Assembly: GCA_963667205.1 (NCBI GenBank)
Contig: OY762959.1
Coordinates: forward strand, 744,001 to 808,000
Direction of reading: 5' to 3'
Source of the DNA: CF-162 sp963667205
Lineage (GTDB): Bacteria > Chloroflexota > Dehalococcoidia > SM23-28-2 > RBG-16-64-32
Length of the DNA: 64,000 nucleotides
Translations under genes and position numbers: made by a program
The notes under the pieces: model-generated
What the model saw: the letters and a program-made list of their open reading frames with translations, nothing else
What the model was told of the DNA's origin: nothing
Databases searched by the model: none
Part shown: positions 17,763 through 25,456 of the stretch, piece by piece
Numbering within the stretch: position 1 is the stretch's first letter
How the letters are laid out: every line of letters starts with the position of its first letter

Positions 17763-18452
17763 GTGAAGGCCGTATTGGCAGCGCTGGCGGTCAGCGCGAT
17801 ACTCGTCGGAGCGGCGGCGACGTCGCTCATCGCCCCGAGCGGCGACGATACTCCCGCCGGGGCGGTCGTGGGCCCATACCCGGGCGTGGCGCTCGAGCCG
17901 CTGGCATCCGCGGAGCCGGCGCCAGCATCACCTCCGGCGACGACGCCCGCCGCCACCTCGCTGTCGCAGGCACGAACGCCCGAGCCGACGCCCGCCCCGT
18001 TGGTGCTCGGCGCCGAGGCGACTCGGGCGCCGTTGCCGCTGCAGGCAACCGACGCGGCCGTTGCGCCTGCGCCTGCGCCGCACGATCGCTGCCCCCTCGT
18101 TCCGATCCTGACATCGCCCTCTGACGAGCTGGCGGCGGCAACGGAGAGTGCGATCGCGATGTGGGAAGGTCATCTTGGCTGTGACGCCTTCACGTTGGCC
18201 TCCGGCGGAATCGCCGTGAAGTATGAGCCCGACTGGCCAGGCGCTTGCCGGGACCCGGATATCGCCGCCTGCACTTACAACGGCATCTTCCTCTCACCGC
18301 TGGCGCCTCGCTACGATCCGGCGAGCGTGATTGCGCACGAGCTGGGTCACGTCCTCAACTTCGGGCACGAAATCGGGCCGCTGGTGATGAACCCGGCGAA
18401 CTGGTCCGGCCCGTCCACGGCGTTCTGCGAAATCACGGCGCGCTGCCGCTAG
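17763..18452 (+). CDS. Secreted metzincin-like zinc protease
   Basis: 229 residues. N-terminal hydrophobic signal (MKAVLAALAVSAILVGAAATS), then about 85 residues of Pro/Ala/Thr linker, then a small catalytic domain. HELGHVLNFGHE (around residues 192-203) is the HExxHxxGxxH zinc motif of metzincins (matrixin type), and GPLVMNP shortly after could supply the Met-turn. Cys residues at CPLVP, CDAF, CRDP, CTYN, CEIT, CR fit extracytoplasmic disulfides. GTG start with GGGAGG upstream. It opens a run of exported proteins. Confidence 0.82.
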   Translation: MKAVLAALAVSAILVGAAATSLIAPSGDDTPAGAVVGPYPGVALEPLASAEPAPASPPATTPAATSLSQARTPEPTPAPLVLGAEATRAPLPLQATDAAVAPAPAPHDRCPLVPILTSPSDELAAATESAIAMWEGHLGCDAFTLASGGIAVKYEPDWPGACRDPDIAACTYNGIFLSPLAPRYDPASVIAHELGHVLNFGHEIGPLVMNPANWSGPSTAFCEITARCR

Positions 18453-18484
18453 GCGAGCCGAGGGCGGCCTTAGCGGCGCTGCGC

Positions 18485-18505
18485 AACACACGTTCAGTGT
18501 GTGTT
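18485..18505 (+). terminator. Weak stem-loop after the protease gene
   Basis: AACACAC / GTGTGTT, 7-bp arms with a 7-nt loop, lies 33 bp after the stop. There is no T tract, so termination is uncertain. Confidence 0.3.
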
Positions 18506-18603
18506 AAGAACCACTTTCACAAGCAGAAGTGTGTAACCGACCCCGTTCCCTGCCGCCAAAGCGTATTGAGACCAAGCAAGAGTTGGGAAGTGGGGATGAA
18601 GAA

Positions 18604-19563
18604 ATGCAGCTAGCAACCAAGTTTGTTGGGACGTTGCTGTGGATCGCCGCAGCGACGTTCATCCTGGCCGCCAGCGCGGCATCGGCGCAGACCTACCCGC
18701 CGGACGTCGATAGCGTCACCGCGGGCACGGAGGACGACACGCCGGACGCCGGCGATGCCGTGGCAATATTCGGCACGGTCGTCGACAACGACGGCTACCC
18801 CGTCGAGGGCGCCGAGGTGACGTTCACGATCGCCTCGAGCCCGGGCGGTGCGACGTTCTCGAACAGCAGTACCACCATCGTTGCGACCACGAACGCAGCT
18901 GGTATCGCCACCGTCACCCTGACTACGGGTAACGACGAGGGTGCGACCGTCGTGCAGGTCGTTTCTGGTGGAGCCACGGCGCAGGTAACCGTAACCACGG
19001 GGGCGCCTCAGGCCCTTCCAACTGTGACTGTCGCCACGCCCACGGGCAGCGACATTTCGGTACCCGTTGGGGGTGGCCTCAGCAGCCCCGGCGGCCTTGA
19101 GCTTAGCTTCCCCAGCTTCAGCGGCAGCGGAACAACGACAGTGACCGAGAGCACGACGGGACCGCCGACACCCAGCGGCCTGCAGCTCATAGGAACCGGT
19201 GTCTTCTACAACATTGAGACTTCCGCCACATTCTCAGGCCTGGTGACCGTCTGCATAGCGTACGACGAGACGCAAGTGTCCGGGCCGGAGTCGGATCTCA
19301 AGTTGATGCATGGCGACGGCAACGTGTTCACCGACATCACAAGCTCTCGCGATCCGGTCAACATCATCATCTGTGGGGAGACTGCCTCGCTTTCTCCTTT
19401 CGCCATCATGGAGCCAGCAGCATCAGCCCTTCCTCCCACCGGCGGTGAGCCGCTTGGCCAGGGTGGAAGCACTTCGTCGCTGACGGCCGTGCTCGGCATC
19501 GCCGCGCTCGTCCTCGCCGGCGGTGGCCTGATCGCGTTCCGCAAGACGAGCGCCGGCGTTTAG
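18604..19563 (+). CDS. Exported Ig-like protein with C-terminal LPxTG-type anchor
   Basis: 319 residues from the ATG at 18604. Signal peptide (FVGTLLWIAAATFILAASAASA), then an invasin/Big_1-like Ig domain (GTVVDNDGYPVEGAEVTFTI...ATTNAAGIATVTLTTG), a Thr/Ser/Gly-rich segment and a second beta domain (VFYNIETSATFSGLVTVCIAYD). The tail reads LPPTGGE, a hydrophobic helix (LTAVLGIAALVLAGGGLIAF) and RKTSAGV, the arrangement of sortase substrates. An earlier ATG at 18529 would put charged residues before the signal peptide, so 18604 is preferred. Probably a cell-surface protein. Confidence 0.8.
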   Translation: MQLATKFVGTLLWIAAATFILAASAASAQTYPPDVDSVTAGTEDDTPDAGDAVAIFGTVVDNDGYPVEGAEVTFTIASSPGGATFSNSSTTIVATTNAAGIATVTLTTGNDEGATVVQVVSGGATAQVTVTTGAPQALPTVTVATPTGSDISVPVGGGLSSPGGLELSFPSFSGSGTTTVTESTTGPPTPSGLQLIGTGVFYNIETSATFSGLVTVCIAYDETQVSGPESDLKLMHGDGNVFTDITSSRDPVNIIICGETASLSPFAIMEPAASALPPTGGEPLGQGGSTSSLTAVLGIAALVLAGGGLIAFRKTSAGV

Positions 19564-19598
19564 GACCCCACGCCGGGGCGTGAGGGGTACATAAGCCG

Positions 19599-20009
19599 AT
19601 GTCCAAAGTCTCGCTAGCCAGGGCGTGCGTTGCTGTAGTGGCACTCGCCCTGATCTTGCTGCCAGGCGAGGTCTGGTCGGCGCCCGAATCGGACTACGAG
19701 CGGCAGGGCTTCGACGCTGACCTCGTTTACGTCGAGGCGTACAACCGCAGCCTGTTCGATCCGTTCCTTATCCTGGAGAACGGGACCTGGGCGGGCTGTC
19801 CTTGCGAGCCCGGCAGCGAGCTGACGATCGCGGGGAGCGGCCTTGCGGAGACGCGGCTCACGAGCAGTGAGGACGCCTACGAGCTGGGCGGCGTGCGATG
19901 GGGACACCGGCCGTGGTCAGCGACGGCGTGCCGGAGGAAGTGGTGGCCGACCTCTACAACGGCCTCCGCTACCCGTTCGGCGAGACGTCGGCGCTCTCCA
20001 ACAGGCTGA
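19599..20009 (+). CDS. Exported protein fragment fused out of frame to a glycosyltransferase remnant
   Basis: The first 90-100 residues look like a real exported protein: signal peptide (ARACVAVVALALILLPGEVWS) and a beta-rich segment (YVEAYNRSLFDPFLILENGTWAGCPCEPG...LTIAGSGLA). After about base 19890 this frame becomes Arg/Trp/Thr-rich noise because the DNA now encodes a glycosyltransferase end in another frame. The natural C-terminus is therefore lost, by a genomic deletion or an assembly join. No family recognised. Confidence 0.45.
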   Translation: MSKVSLARACVAVVALALILLPGEVWSAPESDYERQGFDADLVYVEAYNRSLFDPFLILENGTWAGCPCEPGSELTIAGSGLAETRLTSSEDAYELGGVRWGHRPWSATACRRKWWPTSTTASATRSARRRRSPTG

Positions 20010-20167
20010 TCGAGATGCTCTCCGCCGACAGTCTGCACACGGGCCTCGCGGCGAACGCCATCAGCCACGCGCGCGACTTCACGCGAGACAGCCTGGCATC
20101 GCGCCTTGAGGAGACGCTCGCGGCGGCGAGTGACCTGCGCCGCGGCGTAGAGGCGCCCGCTGCGTGA
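19871..20167 (+). pseudogene. C-terminal remnant of a GT4-type glycosyltransferase
   Basis: In this frame MGTPAVVSDGVPEEVVADL, then YNGLRYPFGETSALSNRLIE and ARDFTRDSLASRLEETL, matches the donor-binding end of group 1 glycosyltransferases (the usual GTPVV...PE...NG..V..GD pattern). Only about 90 residues remain; an in-frame TGA at 19868 bounds the upstream side and the catalytic N-terminal domain is gone. Its stop overlaps the flippase GTG (GTGA), showing that a glycosyltransferase-flippase operon once stood here. Confidence 0.7.
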
Positions 20168-21489
20168 TCGACCGCCTGCTGGCGCAAGCGCGCTCGGCTG
20201 AGAACACCTACCTGCTCGCCTTCAACGTGACCGGCGGGCTGAACTTCCTCTACCTGATCGTCGCCGGCCTCGTGTTGGGCACCGATTCGTACGGGCTCTT
20301 CATCGCGCTGTTCGGCGTCGTCTACCTGGTATCGGCGCTGGCGAACACGATCCAACTGGCGACGGCCAAGCAGATCGCGGCGCACGGCGGCGATCTCTCC
20401 AGTGTGATCAAGCCGGCCGCCATCGCGACCGCTGGAGTCACAGCCTTCTTGCTGGCCGCGACGCCGGCGCTCACGGCGTGGTTCAACGCCTCGACGGCAG
20501 ACATCGTCTGGACGGCGGCGGCGGCGGGCTTGACGATCGCCGCCGGGACAGGATACGGGGTCGCGCAGGGACAGCAGCGATTCAACGCCCTGAGCGCGAG
20601 CCAGGTGGTGATGGGCGGCGGACGGATCGCGATCGGCCTGGCGCTGCTCGGAGCAGGGTTCGGCGTATCGGGCGCGCTGGCGGGAGTGGCGCTGAGCTAC
20701 TTGCCGTCGCTGCTCGTGATCGGCCTCAGCACGCGGTCGGCAAGGACGGCCGGCGCGGACCCGCCGGCGAGCGTTGTGCCGTCACCATCGACGCTGCTGG
20801 TCACGTTCATCGCCAGCGTCGCCGTAGCTGCCCCGACGAGCCTCGACGTCGTGATCATCCAGCACTTCTTCGCCGCTGAGGAGTCCAGCGCTTACGCCAG
20901 CATCGCCGTCCTCGGGCGAGTCGTCCTCTTCGTGCCGATCGCTGTCTCGCACATCGTCCTGCCGCGAGCCGCGGCGCGGGCAGACGCGCGGCTCCTGACG
21001 CCGGCGTTGACCAAGACGCTGGCGCTGTCGTTACTGACGGGCGGCGTGATCATGGCGGCCGCCAGCGCGGGCTTCTCGCCGACCGGGGACGTTTCGGCGC
21101 ACCTGGGCGCGACGGCGTGGTACCTGCTGGGCATGGTGGCGATTAGCGGCGCCGTACCGATCGCGTACTACCAGATCGAGCGCGGCAACTACAGCGTCGC
21201 GTACGCCGCACTGCTCCCGGGGATCGCCGCCGCCGCCGCGGGGCTCCTGCTGTACCACCCGTCGCTGGTGGCGGCCGCGCAGGTGCTCTGCACGGTGCAC
21301 CTCGGCGTCCTGGCCGGCGCGATCGCGCTCAGCCTGCCGCAGCTCACCGCCGAAAGCCGGCCGCGGCTAGGAGCGCCGCGCCGCAACCGTCGGCGCGGCG
21401 CTCCTAGCCGTCGCCAGCGACCTAGTTCTCGATCAAGAAGGCGATCGGCACGCCGATCGGCACGCAGGGATCGATCTGCGAGACGCTGA
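20164..21489 (+). CDS. Polysaccharide/lipid-linked oligosaccharide flippase (Wzx/MATE-like)
   Basis: 441 residues with about 12 membrane helices; FNVTGGLNFLYLIVAGLVLGTDSYGLFIALFGVVYL-type opening and FNALSASQVVMGGGRIAIGL are typical of polysaccharide-export flippases. It would move lipid-linked glycans across the membrane. After about residue 398 the frame runs through an 18-bp perfect hairpin and the end of the convergent gene, adding an Arg/Ser-rich tail of about 40 residues that looks non-native. A lost stop codon or frameshift near 21355 is possible. GTG start. Confidence 0.82.
   Translation: MIDRLLAQARSAENTYLLAFNVTGGLNFLYLIVAGLVLGTDSYGLFIALFGVVYLVSALANTIQLATAKQIAAHGGDLSSVIKPAAIATAGVTAFLLAATPALTAWFNASTADIVWTAAAAGLTIAAGTGYGVAQGQQRFNALSASQVVMGGGRIAIGLALLGAGFGVSGALAGVALSYLPSLLVIGLSTRSARTAGADPPASVVPSPSTLLVTFIASVAVAAPTSLDVVIIQHFFAAEESSAYASIAVLGRVVLFVPIAVSHIVLPRAAARADARLLTPALTKTLALSLLTGGVIMAAASAGFSPTGDVSAHLGATAWYLLGMVAISGAVPIAYYQIERGNYSVAYAALLPGIAAAAAGLLLYHPSLVAAAQVLCTVHLGVLAGAIALSLPQLTAESRPRLGAPRRNRRRGAPSRRQRPSSRSRRRSARRSARRDRSARR
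21365..21409. terminator. Perfect 18-bp hairpin between convergent genes
   Basis: Arms GGCTAGGAGCGCCGCGCC and its exact complement (21365-21382, 21392-21409) enclose a 9-nt loop. It separates the flippase and the dockerin-like gene and could stop transcription from both sides, though it lacks T tracts. It lies inside the flippase open frame. Confidence 0.6.
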
Positions 21490-22207
21490 GAGCGGCGTCG
21501 AATCTCAGAGTCTTGAGCGAGTCGACCGGGTTGACTGCACCGCTACAGTCCAGGTCGCCCCAGAGGTGGACGGGACCGCCGAACACGTCAATCACCGTGC
21601 CGGGATCGGGACAGCCGAAGGTGCTGATCGGGAGGCCCGCGTCAAAGCGCAAGAGGAGCAACGAATCTATCGGGTCTGGGGACGCGGCGTTGCCGTCGCC
21701 GTCGCAGTTGATGTTGCCCCAGGACGTTTCCGTGCACTCTTGCCCCTGGCCAATCGGACAGAGCCCGACGCTTACGGTGGTGAGCAAGGCCCTGGTAAGA
21801 CCATCACAGGCGACCAGAAGCTCGTATGAGTAGTGCCCTTTCGCCAGTGAGTCGTCGATCGTGGCCGTGAGCGCTGTCAGGAACGAACCGTTGCTGGAGG
21901 GAGGCACGAAGCTGAACGTGATGCCGGGATCGCTGCTTGAGCCGTCTTCGTAAGGCCCCATCGCTATCGTTACGGGAGGCGCGCCGGCCGCCAGCAGAGG
22001 CGGGACGGATGTAACCTGAATGTCGCGCGGGACTGCGCCGCCCGCAAACCCGGCCATGATGCCGTTGAAGTTGGAGTCGGGCGTGTCGCAGAACGGCGAC
22101 CCCGCGTGAGCGGCGGGAGAGCCGATTGAAACGGCGCTGAGGAGTATCGCCGCTGCGGCAACGACCGCGAGGACTACGGCGAAGCTAAAGGTGATCCAGG
22201 TTGACAT
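21422..22207 (-). CDS. Exported protein with dockerin-like calcium-binding repeats
   Basis: 261 residues from the ATG at 22207, which has AAGGGGGCGG upstream. Signal peptide (FSFAVVLAVVAAAAILLSAVS), a beta-rich middle domain, and a C-terminal pair of dockerin/EF-hand-like repeats: WGNINCDGDGNAASPDPIDS LLLLRFDAGL and WGDLDCSGAVNPVDSLKTL RFDAALS. Each has the D-x-D/N-x-D calcium loop followed by the conserved leucine helix. Such repeats are common at the ends of surface proteins in Chloroflexota. The frame extends upstream to 22369, but that part lacks a signal-like sequence. Confidence 0.8.
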   Translation of the reverse strand: MSTWITFSFAVVLAVVAAAAILLSAVSIGSPAAHAGSPFCDTPDSNFNGIMAGFAGGAVPRDIQVTSVPPLLAAGAPPVTIAMGPYEDGSSSDPGITFSFVPPSSNGSFLTALTATIDDSLAKGHYSYELLVACDGLTRALLTTVSVGLCPIGQGQECTETSWGNINCDGDGNAASPDPIDSLLLLRFDAGLPISTFGCPDPGTVIDVFGGPVHLWGDLDCSGAVNPVDSLKTLRFDAALSVSQIDPCVPIGVPIAFLIEN

Positions 22208-22383
22208 CCGGCCGCCCCCTTTTCGTACTAGGATTCCGAGCCTCCTCGGAGTCACTGGGAGTCTAGCGTTCGCTGTCTCCTCGGGTAAACCGGATGGCGG
22301 CTCGAAGGAGCACATCGGCTCCCGGGCAGTTTTCGTTACTCCGGCCATGTTGGTATCCTGTCGGCACACCGCAGGGAGGCCAG

Positions 22384-23532
22384 ATGCAACTGACAGAAGC
22401 CCAGCGCATGATCTACACGACCGCCAAGTCGTTTGCCGAGCGAGAGATTCGCCCGCACGTGCGCGAGCGAGCCACTGACGAAGCGTTCCCGCTGGAGATG
22501 ATGGGCAAGCTGGCAGAGAACGGCCTGCTCGCGGGGCCCTTTCCAGAGGAGTACGGCGGCGCGGGCATCGACAACGTCTCGTACGTGCTACTGTGCGAGG
22601 CGATCGGCGGCGCGAGCCCGTCGGTGTTCACGGCGGCGCTCACGGTGCAACTCTCGCTCGTCGGCACGGCTGTGCACACGTTCGGGGACGACGGCCAGCG
22701 GCGCCGCTGGCTGCCCGACCTCTTGGCGGCGAAGAAGCTGGGCGCCTTCGCGCTGACCGAGCCGAACGCCGGGTCGGATCCGGCGGCGATGGAGCTGACG
22801 GCGCGGCGCAACGGCGACGACTGGGTGCTCAACGGGAGCAAGTTCTGGATCTCGAACGGCTCGCAGGCCGACGTCATCGTCGTCTTCGCACAGACCGATC
22901 CCGGTGCACGGCACAAGGGCATCGCGGCGTTCGTCGTCGACGGCGACGCACCGGGACTGGAGCGGCAGGTGATCGAGGACAAGCTCGGCCTGCAGGCGAG
23001 CAACACGGCGGCGCTCTTCTTCGACGGCGTGCACGTCGGCGACGACCGCCTGCTGGGCGAGCCGGGCGACGGCTTCAAGATCGCGCAGACTTCGCTGGAG
23101 TCCGGCCGGACGTCGACCGCGGCTTGTGCGGTCGGCATCATCCAGTCATGCCTCGACGCCTGTGTGAAGTACGCGAACCAGCGTGAGCAGTGGGGCAAGC
23201 CAATCGCGAGCCACCAGCTGATCCAGGAGATGGTGGCCGACATGGCGACGGACTGCGAGGCGGCGCGCCTGCTGACAATCGAGGCCGCGCAGACTCGCGA
23301 CGCCGGCGAGCGGGCGACGAAGCAGGTCGTGATGGCGAAGCACTTCGCGACGGAGGCGGCCGTGAAGGCAGCGCGAACGGCGATCTCGTTGCACGGCGGC
23401 GTCGGCTATCTCAGTGAGTACCCCGTCGAGGGGCTGCTGCGCGATGCGATCGGCCTCTCGCTGTACGAGGGCACGACGCAGATCCAGAAGCTCCTTCTCG
23501 GCCGCGAAGTGCTGGGCGTCAGCGCCTTCTAG
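22384..23532 (+). CDS. Acyl-CoA dehydrogenase
   Basis: 382 residues. FAD flavoprotein oxidising acyl-CoA to enoyl-CoA and passing electrons to ETF. N-terminal helical domain (FPEEYGGAGIDNVSYVLLCE), the FAD/substrate motif FALTEPNAGSDPA, the beta domain (GSKFWISNG...), and C-terminal helices with RTAISLHGGVGYLSEYPVEG and the catalytic Glu in YEGTTQIQ (around residue 362), the short/medium-chain position. ATG at 22384 has GGGAGG upstream; the open frame before it is not coding. Substrate chain length is not known. Confidence 0.95.
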   Translation: MQLTEAQRMIYTTAKSFAEREIRPHVRERATDEAFPLEMMGKLAENGLLAGPFPEEYGGAGIDNVSYVLLCEAIGGASPSVFTAALTVQLSLVGTAVHTFGDDGQRRRWLPDLLAAKKLGAFALTEPNAGSDPAAMELTARRNGDDWVLNGSKFWISNGSQADVIVVFAQTDPGARHKGIAAFVVDGDAPGLERQVIEDKLGLQASNTAALFFDGVHVGDDRLLGEPGDGFKIAQTSLESGRTSTAACAVGIIQSCLDACVKYANQREQWGKPIASHQLIQEMVADMATDCEAARLLTIEAAQTRDAGERATKQVVMAKHFATEAAVKAARTAISLHGGVGYLSEYPVEGLLRDAIGLSLYEGTTQIQKLLLGREVLGVSAF

Positions 23533-23533
23533 C

Positions 23534-24376
23534 ATGATGGACTGGGACGCCCTCGACACGCACATCGCCGAGCTGCCGCAGGGCCGCGTCCACTACCGCG
23601 AGACCGGCTCCGGCGAGACGCTGCTCTTCATCCACGGGCTGATGGTGCACGGCGAACTCTGGCGCGAGGTGGTGCCAGCGCTATCGGAGCGCTTCCGCTG
23701 CATCCTGCCGGACCTGCCGCTGGGCGCGCACGCAGAGGCGATGAACCGCGACGCAGACCTGACGCCGCCGGGCCTAGCCTGCATCATCGCCGACTTCATG
23801 GCCGCGCTCGACCTGCGGGACGTGACGATCGTCGCCAACGACACGGGCGGCGGCCTGACCCAGATCGTGCTGGCGAACCACCCAAAGCGCATCCGGCGGG
23901 TGGTGCTCACGAACTGCGACGCCTACGAGAACTTCCTGCCGAAGACGCTGTGGCCGCTGCAGGCGCTGGGCTGGATCCCCGGTGCGACGTGGCTCACGGT
24001 GCAATCGCTTCGGCTGCGCTTCTCGCGCTGGGCGTTTCTCATGCTCGTCTGCCGCGAGCCGACGGACGACGCGGTGCGATGCTCGTTCGCCGCACCGGCG
24101 CACGACGGCGGCGTGCGGCGTGACCTGAAGAAGGTGCTACGCGGCATCCACAGCAAGCACACGAAGAAGGCCGCGAGGTCGTTCGGCGGGTTCAATAAGC
24201 CGGTGCTGCTGGCGTGGGGCGACCGCTGCTGGTTCTTCGGCAAGCGCTACGCCGAGCGCCTGGCCGCGGATTTCCCGGACGCCCGCATCGAGCCGATACC
24301 CGGCGCCGGCACGTTGGTGCCGATGGACCGCCCGGACGAGCTGGCGCGGGCCGTCATCGACTTCTGCGGCGACTAA
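23534..24376 (+). CDS. Alpha/beta hydrolase (haloalkane dehalogenase-like nucleophile)
   Basis: 280 residues. Oxyanion motif LLFIHGLMVHGELW, nucleophile elbow VANDTGGG (Asp around residue 103, as in haloalkane dehalogenases and epoxide hydrolases rather than Ser esterases), and a C-terminal PVLLAWGDRCWFFGKRYAERL. The usual catalytic His in the AGH-V-P motif is a Thr here (GAGTLVPMDRPDE, around residue 260), so activity is doubtful or the base comes from elsewhere. It starts 1 bp after the acyl-CoA dehydrogenase stop and is probably co-transcribed. Confidence 0.85.
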   Translation: MMDWDALDTHIAELPQGRVHYRETGSGETLLFIHGLMVHGELWREVVPALSERFRCILPDLPLGAHAEAMNRDADLTPPGLACIIADFMAALDLRDVTIVANDTGGGLTQIVLANHPKRIRRVVLTNCDAYENFLPKTLWPLQALGWIPGATWLTVQSLRLRFSRWAFLMLVCREPTDDAVRCSFAAPAHDGGVRRDLKKVLRGIHSKHTKKAARSFGGFNKPVLLAWGDRCWFFGKRYAERLAADFPDARIEPIPGAGTLVPMDRPDELARAVIDFCGD

Positions 24377-24381
24377 CCACC

Positions 24382-24412
24382 GTCCACTGCGCACTGTCCA
24401 CTGTCCACTTGC
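24382..24412 (+). repeat. Short direct repeat (GTCCACT units)
   Basis: Three copies of GTCCACT within 28 bp, two of them adjacent as ACTGTCCACTGTCCACT, in the 114-bp gap before the nurA-like gene. Significance unclear. Confidence 0.4.
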
Positions 24413-24454
24413 GTGCCACTTGGGCCTTGCCAACAATTCACGCGGCTGCTTCCG

Positions 24455-24483
24455 TTGACTTGTGCTGTACCAAACGCGAACCT
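24455..24483 (+). promoter_or_regulatory. Promoter of the nurA-herA-sbcDC operon
   Basis: TTGACT (24455-24460), a 17-bp spacer and GAACCT (24478-24483). The -10 is weak, but it ends 7 nt before the ATG at 24491 with no ribosome binding site, the same leaderless geometry seen at several other genes here. Confidence 0.45.
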
Positions 24484-24490
24484 CTAGCCG

Positions 24491-25456
24491 ATGCCCCTGA
24501 CCCTTCGCCTCGACCCCTGGACTCCCACCTATGAGTCCGCCCTCCAGATCGAGGAAGACGAGACCGGCCCCCAGCCGGACGTCGACCCGTTCGTCGAGAC
24601 GGACGACTGGCGGGCGCGCGAGCCGCAGTTCGTCGAGCGCCCGCAGAGGATCGCCTTCGTGGACGGCGTGCAGCGCGTCGAGATGCGCGTCATCGGCGAC
24701 CGCGATGGGCGGGCCGTCTACGGCGCGTTCGCCTCGATCGCTGTCGGTGCGGTGTTCGTGAGGGAGGGCGGCTCGGCCGTAGCGGCCGCCCCGCCGCTGC
24801 GGATACTGGCGCTGGCAGACGGCGAGACGCACCTGCCGGTGTCGGTCCCGTGCGGCGAAGCGACGCTGGAGTTCCTGTCGCGCCCGACCGCAGTGAGCGG
24901 GCTCGGCGGCGTGCAGGAGGCGGTGCAGAGCGCCCGCCGGGAGGCCGAGATCGCGCTTGGCGAGCGGCTGGACGAGCAGGGGCACGAGATGGTCGTCGTC
25001 GACGGACGGCTGAACTGGCAACCGAAGCGCAAGGCGATGGTGATCGGCCTGATCAAGACGATCCACAAGCGCTATCTGGCCGACGAGCAGGCGGGCGTCA
25101 TCGCATCGCTCGAGCCGCGGACGCGCACGCCGCTCTTTCGCATCGGCCGCGACCGCGCCGTTTACTCGTGGTACCTGCGGCTGACCGAGGGCCGCCCGAT
25201 CGACCACGCCTGGGCAGGCGTCGTCCGCGTGGAGACGCTGGATACGATCGGCATCGAGGCAGCTGTGCGGCTGGCCGACCTCACGGCGTGCCACCTGCCA
25301 ACGTTCGCGTCGGAGTCGATGCACGACCCGCGGGCGCCGCAGAACCTCTACCCGATCGGCGGGCTGGAAGAACAGCTGCGGCACTCGCTGGGAGACCACG
25401 ACTGGATCCGACGGCACATCGAAGTGCACTTCGCGCGCGAGATTGCGGTCGCATGA
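24491..25456 (+). CDS. nurA: NurA-like nuclease
   Basis: 321 residues. NurA proteins are RNase H-fold 5'-3' nucleases that work with the HerA motor to resect DNA ends. Here RIAFVDGVQRVEMRV (Asp around residue 58) matches the first NurA acidic motif, and MVVVDGRLNW (Asp around residue 168) with GLIKTIHKRYL the second. RAVYSWYLRL and the C-terminal LYPIGGLEEQLRHSLGD are also in the expected order. Its stop overlaps the HerA start (ATGA) and sbcD/sbcC follow. Sequence match to classical archaeal NurA is modest; the operon supports the call. Confidence 0.78.
   Translation: MPLTLRLDPWTPTYESALQIEEDETGPQPDVDPFVETDDWRAREPQFVERPQRIAFVDGVQRVEMRVIGDRDGRAVYGAFASIAVGAVFVREGGSAVAAAPPLRILALADGETHLPVSVPCGEATLEFLSRPTAVSGLGGVQEAVQSARREAEIALGERLDEQGHEMVVVDGRLNWQPKRKAMVIGLIKTIHKRYLADEQAGVIASLEPRTRTPLFRIGRDRAVYSWYLRLTEGRPIDHAWAGVVRVETLDTIGIEAAVRLADLTACHLPTFASESMHDPRAPQNLYPIGGLEEQLRHSLGDHDWIRRHIEVHFAREIAVA

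Noticed and set aside
24850..25452. Upstream extension of the HerA frame
   Set aside because: It reads the nurA-like gene out of frame and is Arg/Gly-rich; the ATG at 25453 overlaps the nurA stop and matches the family start.
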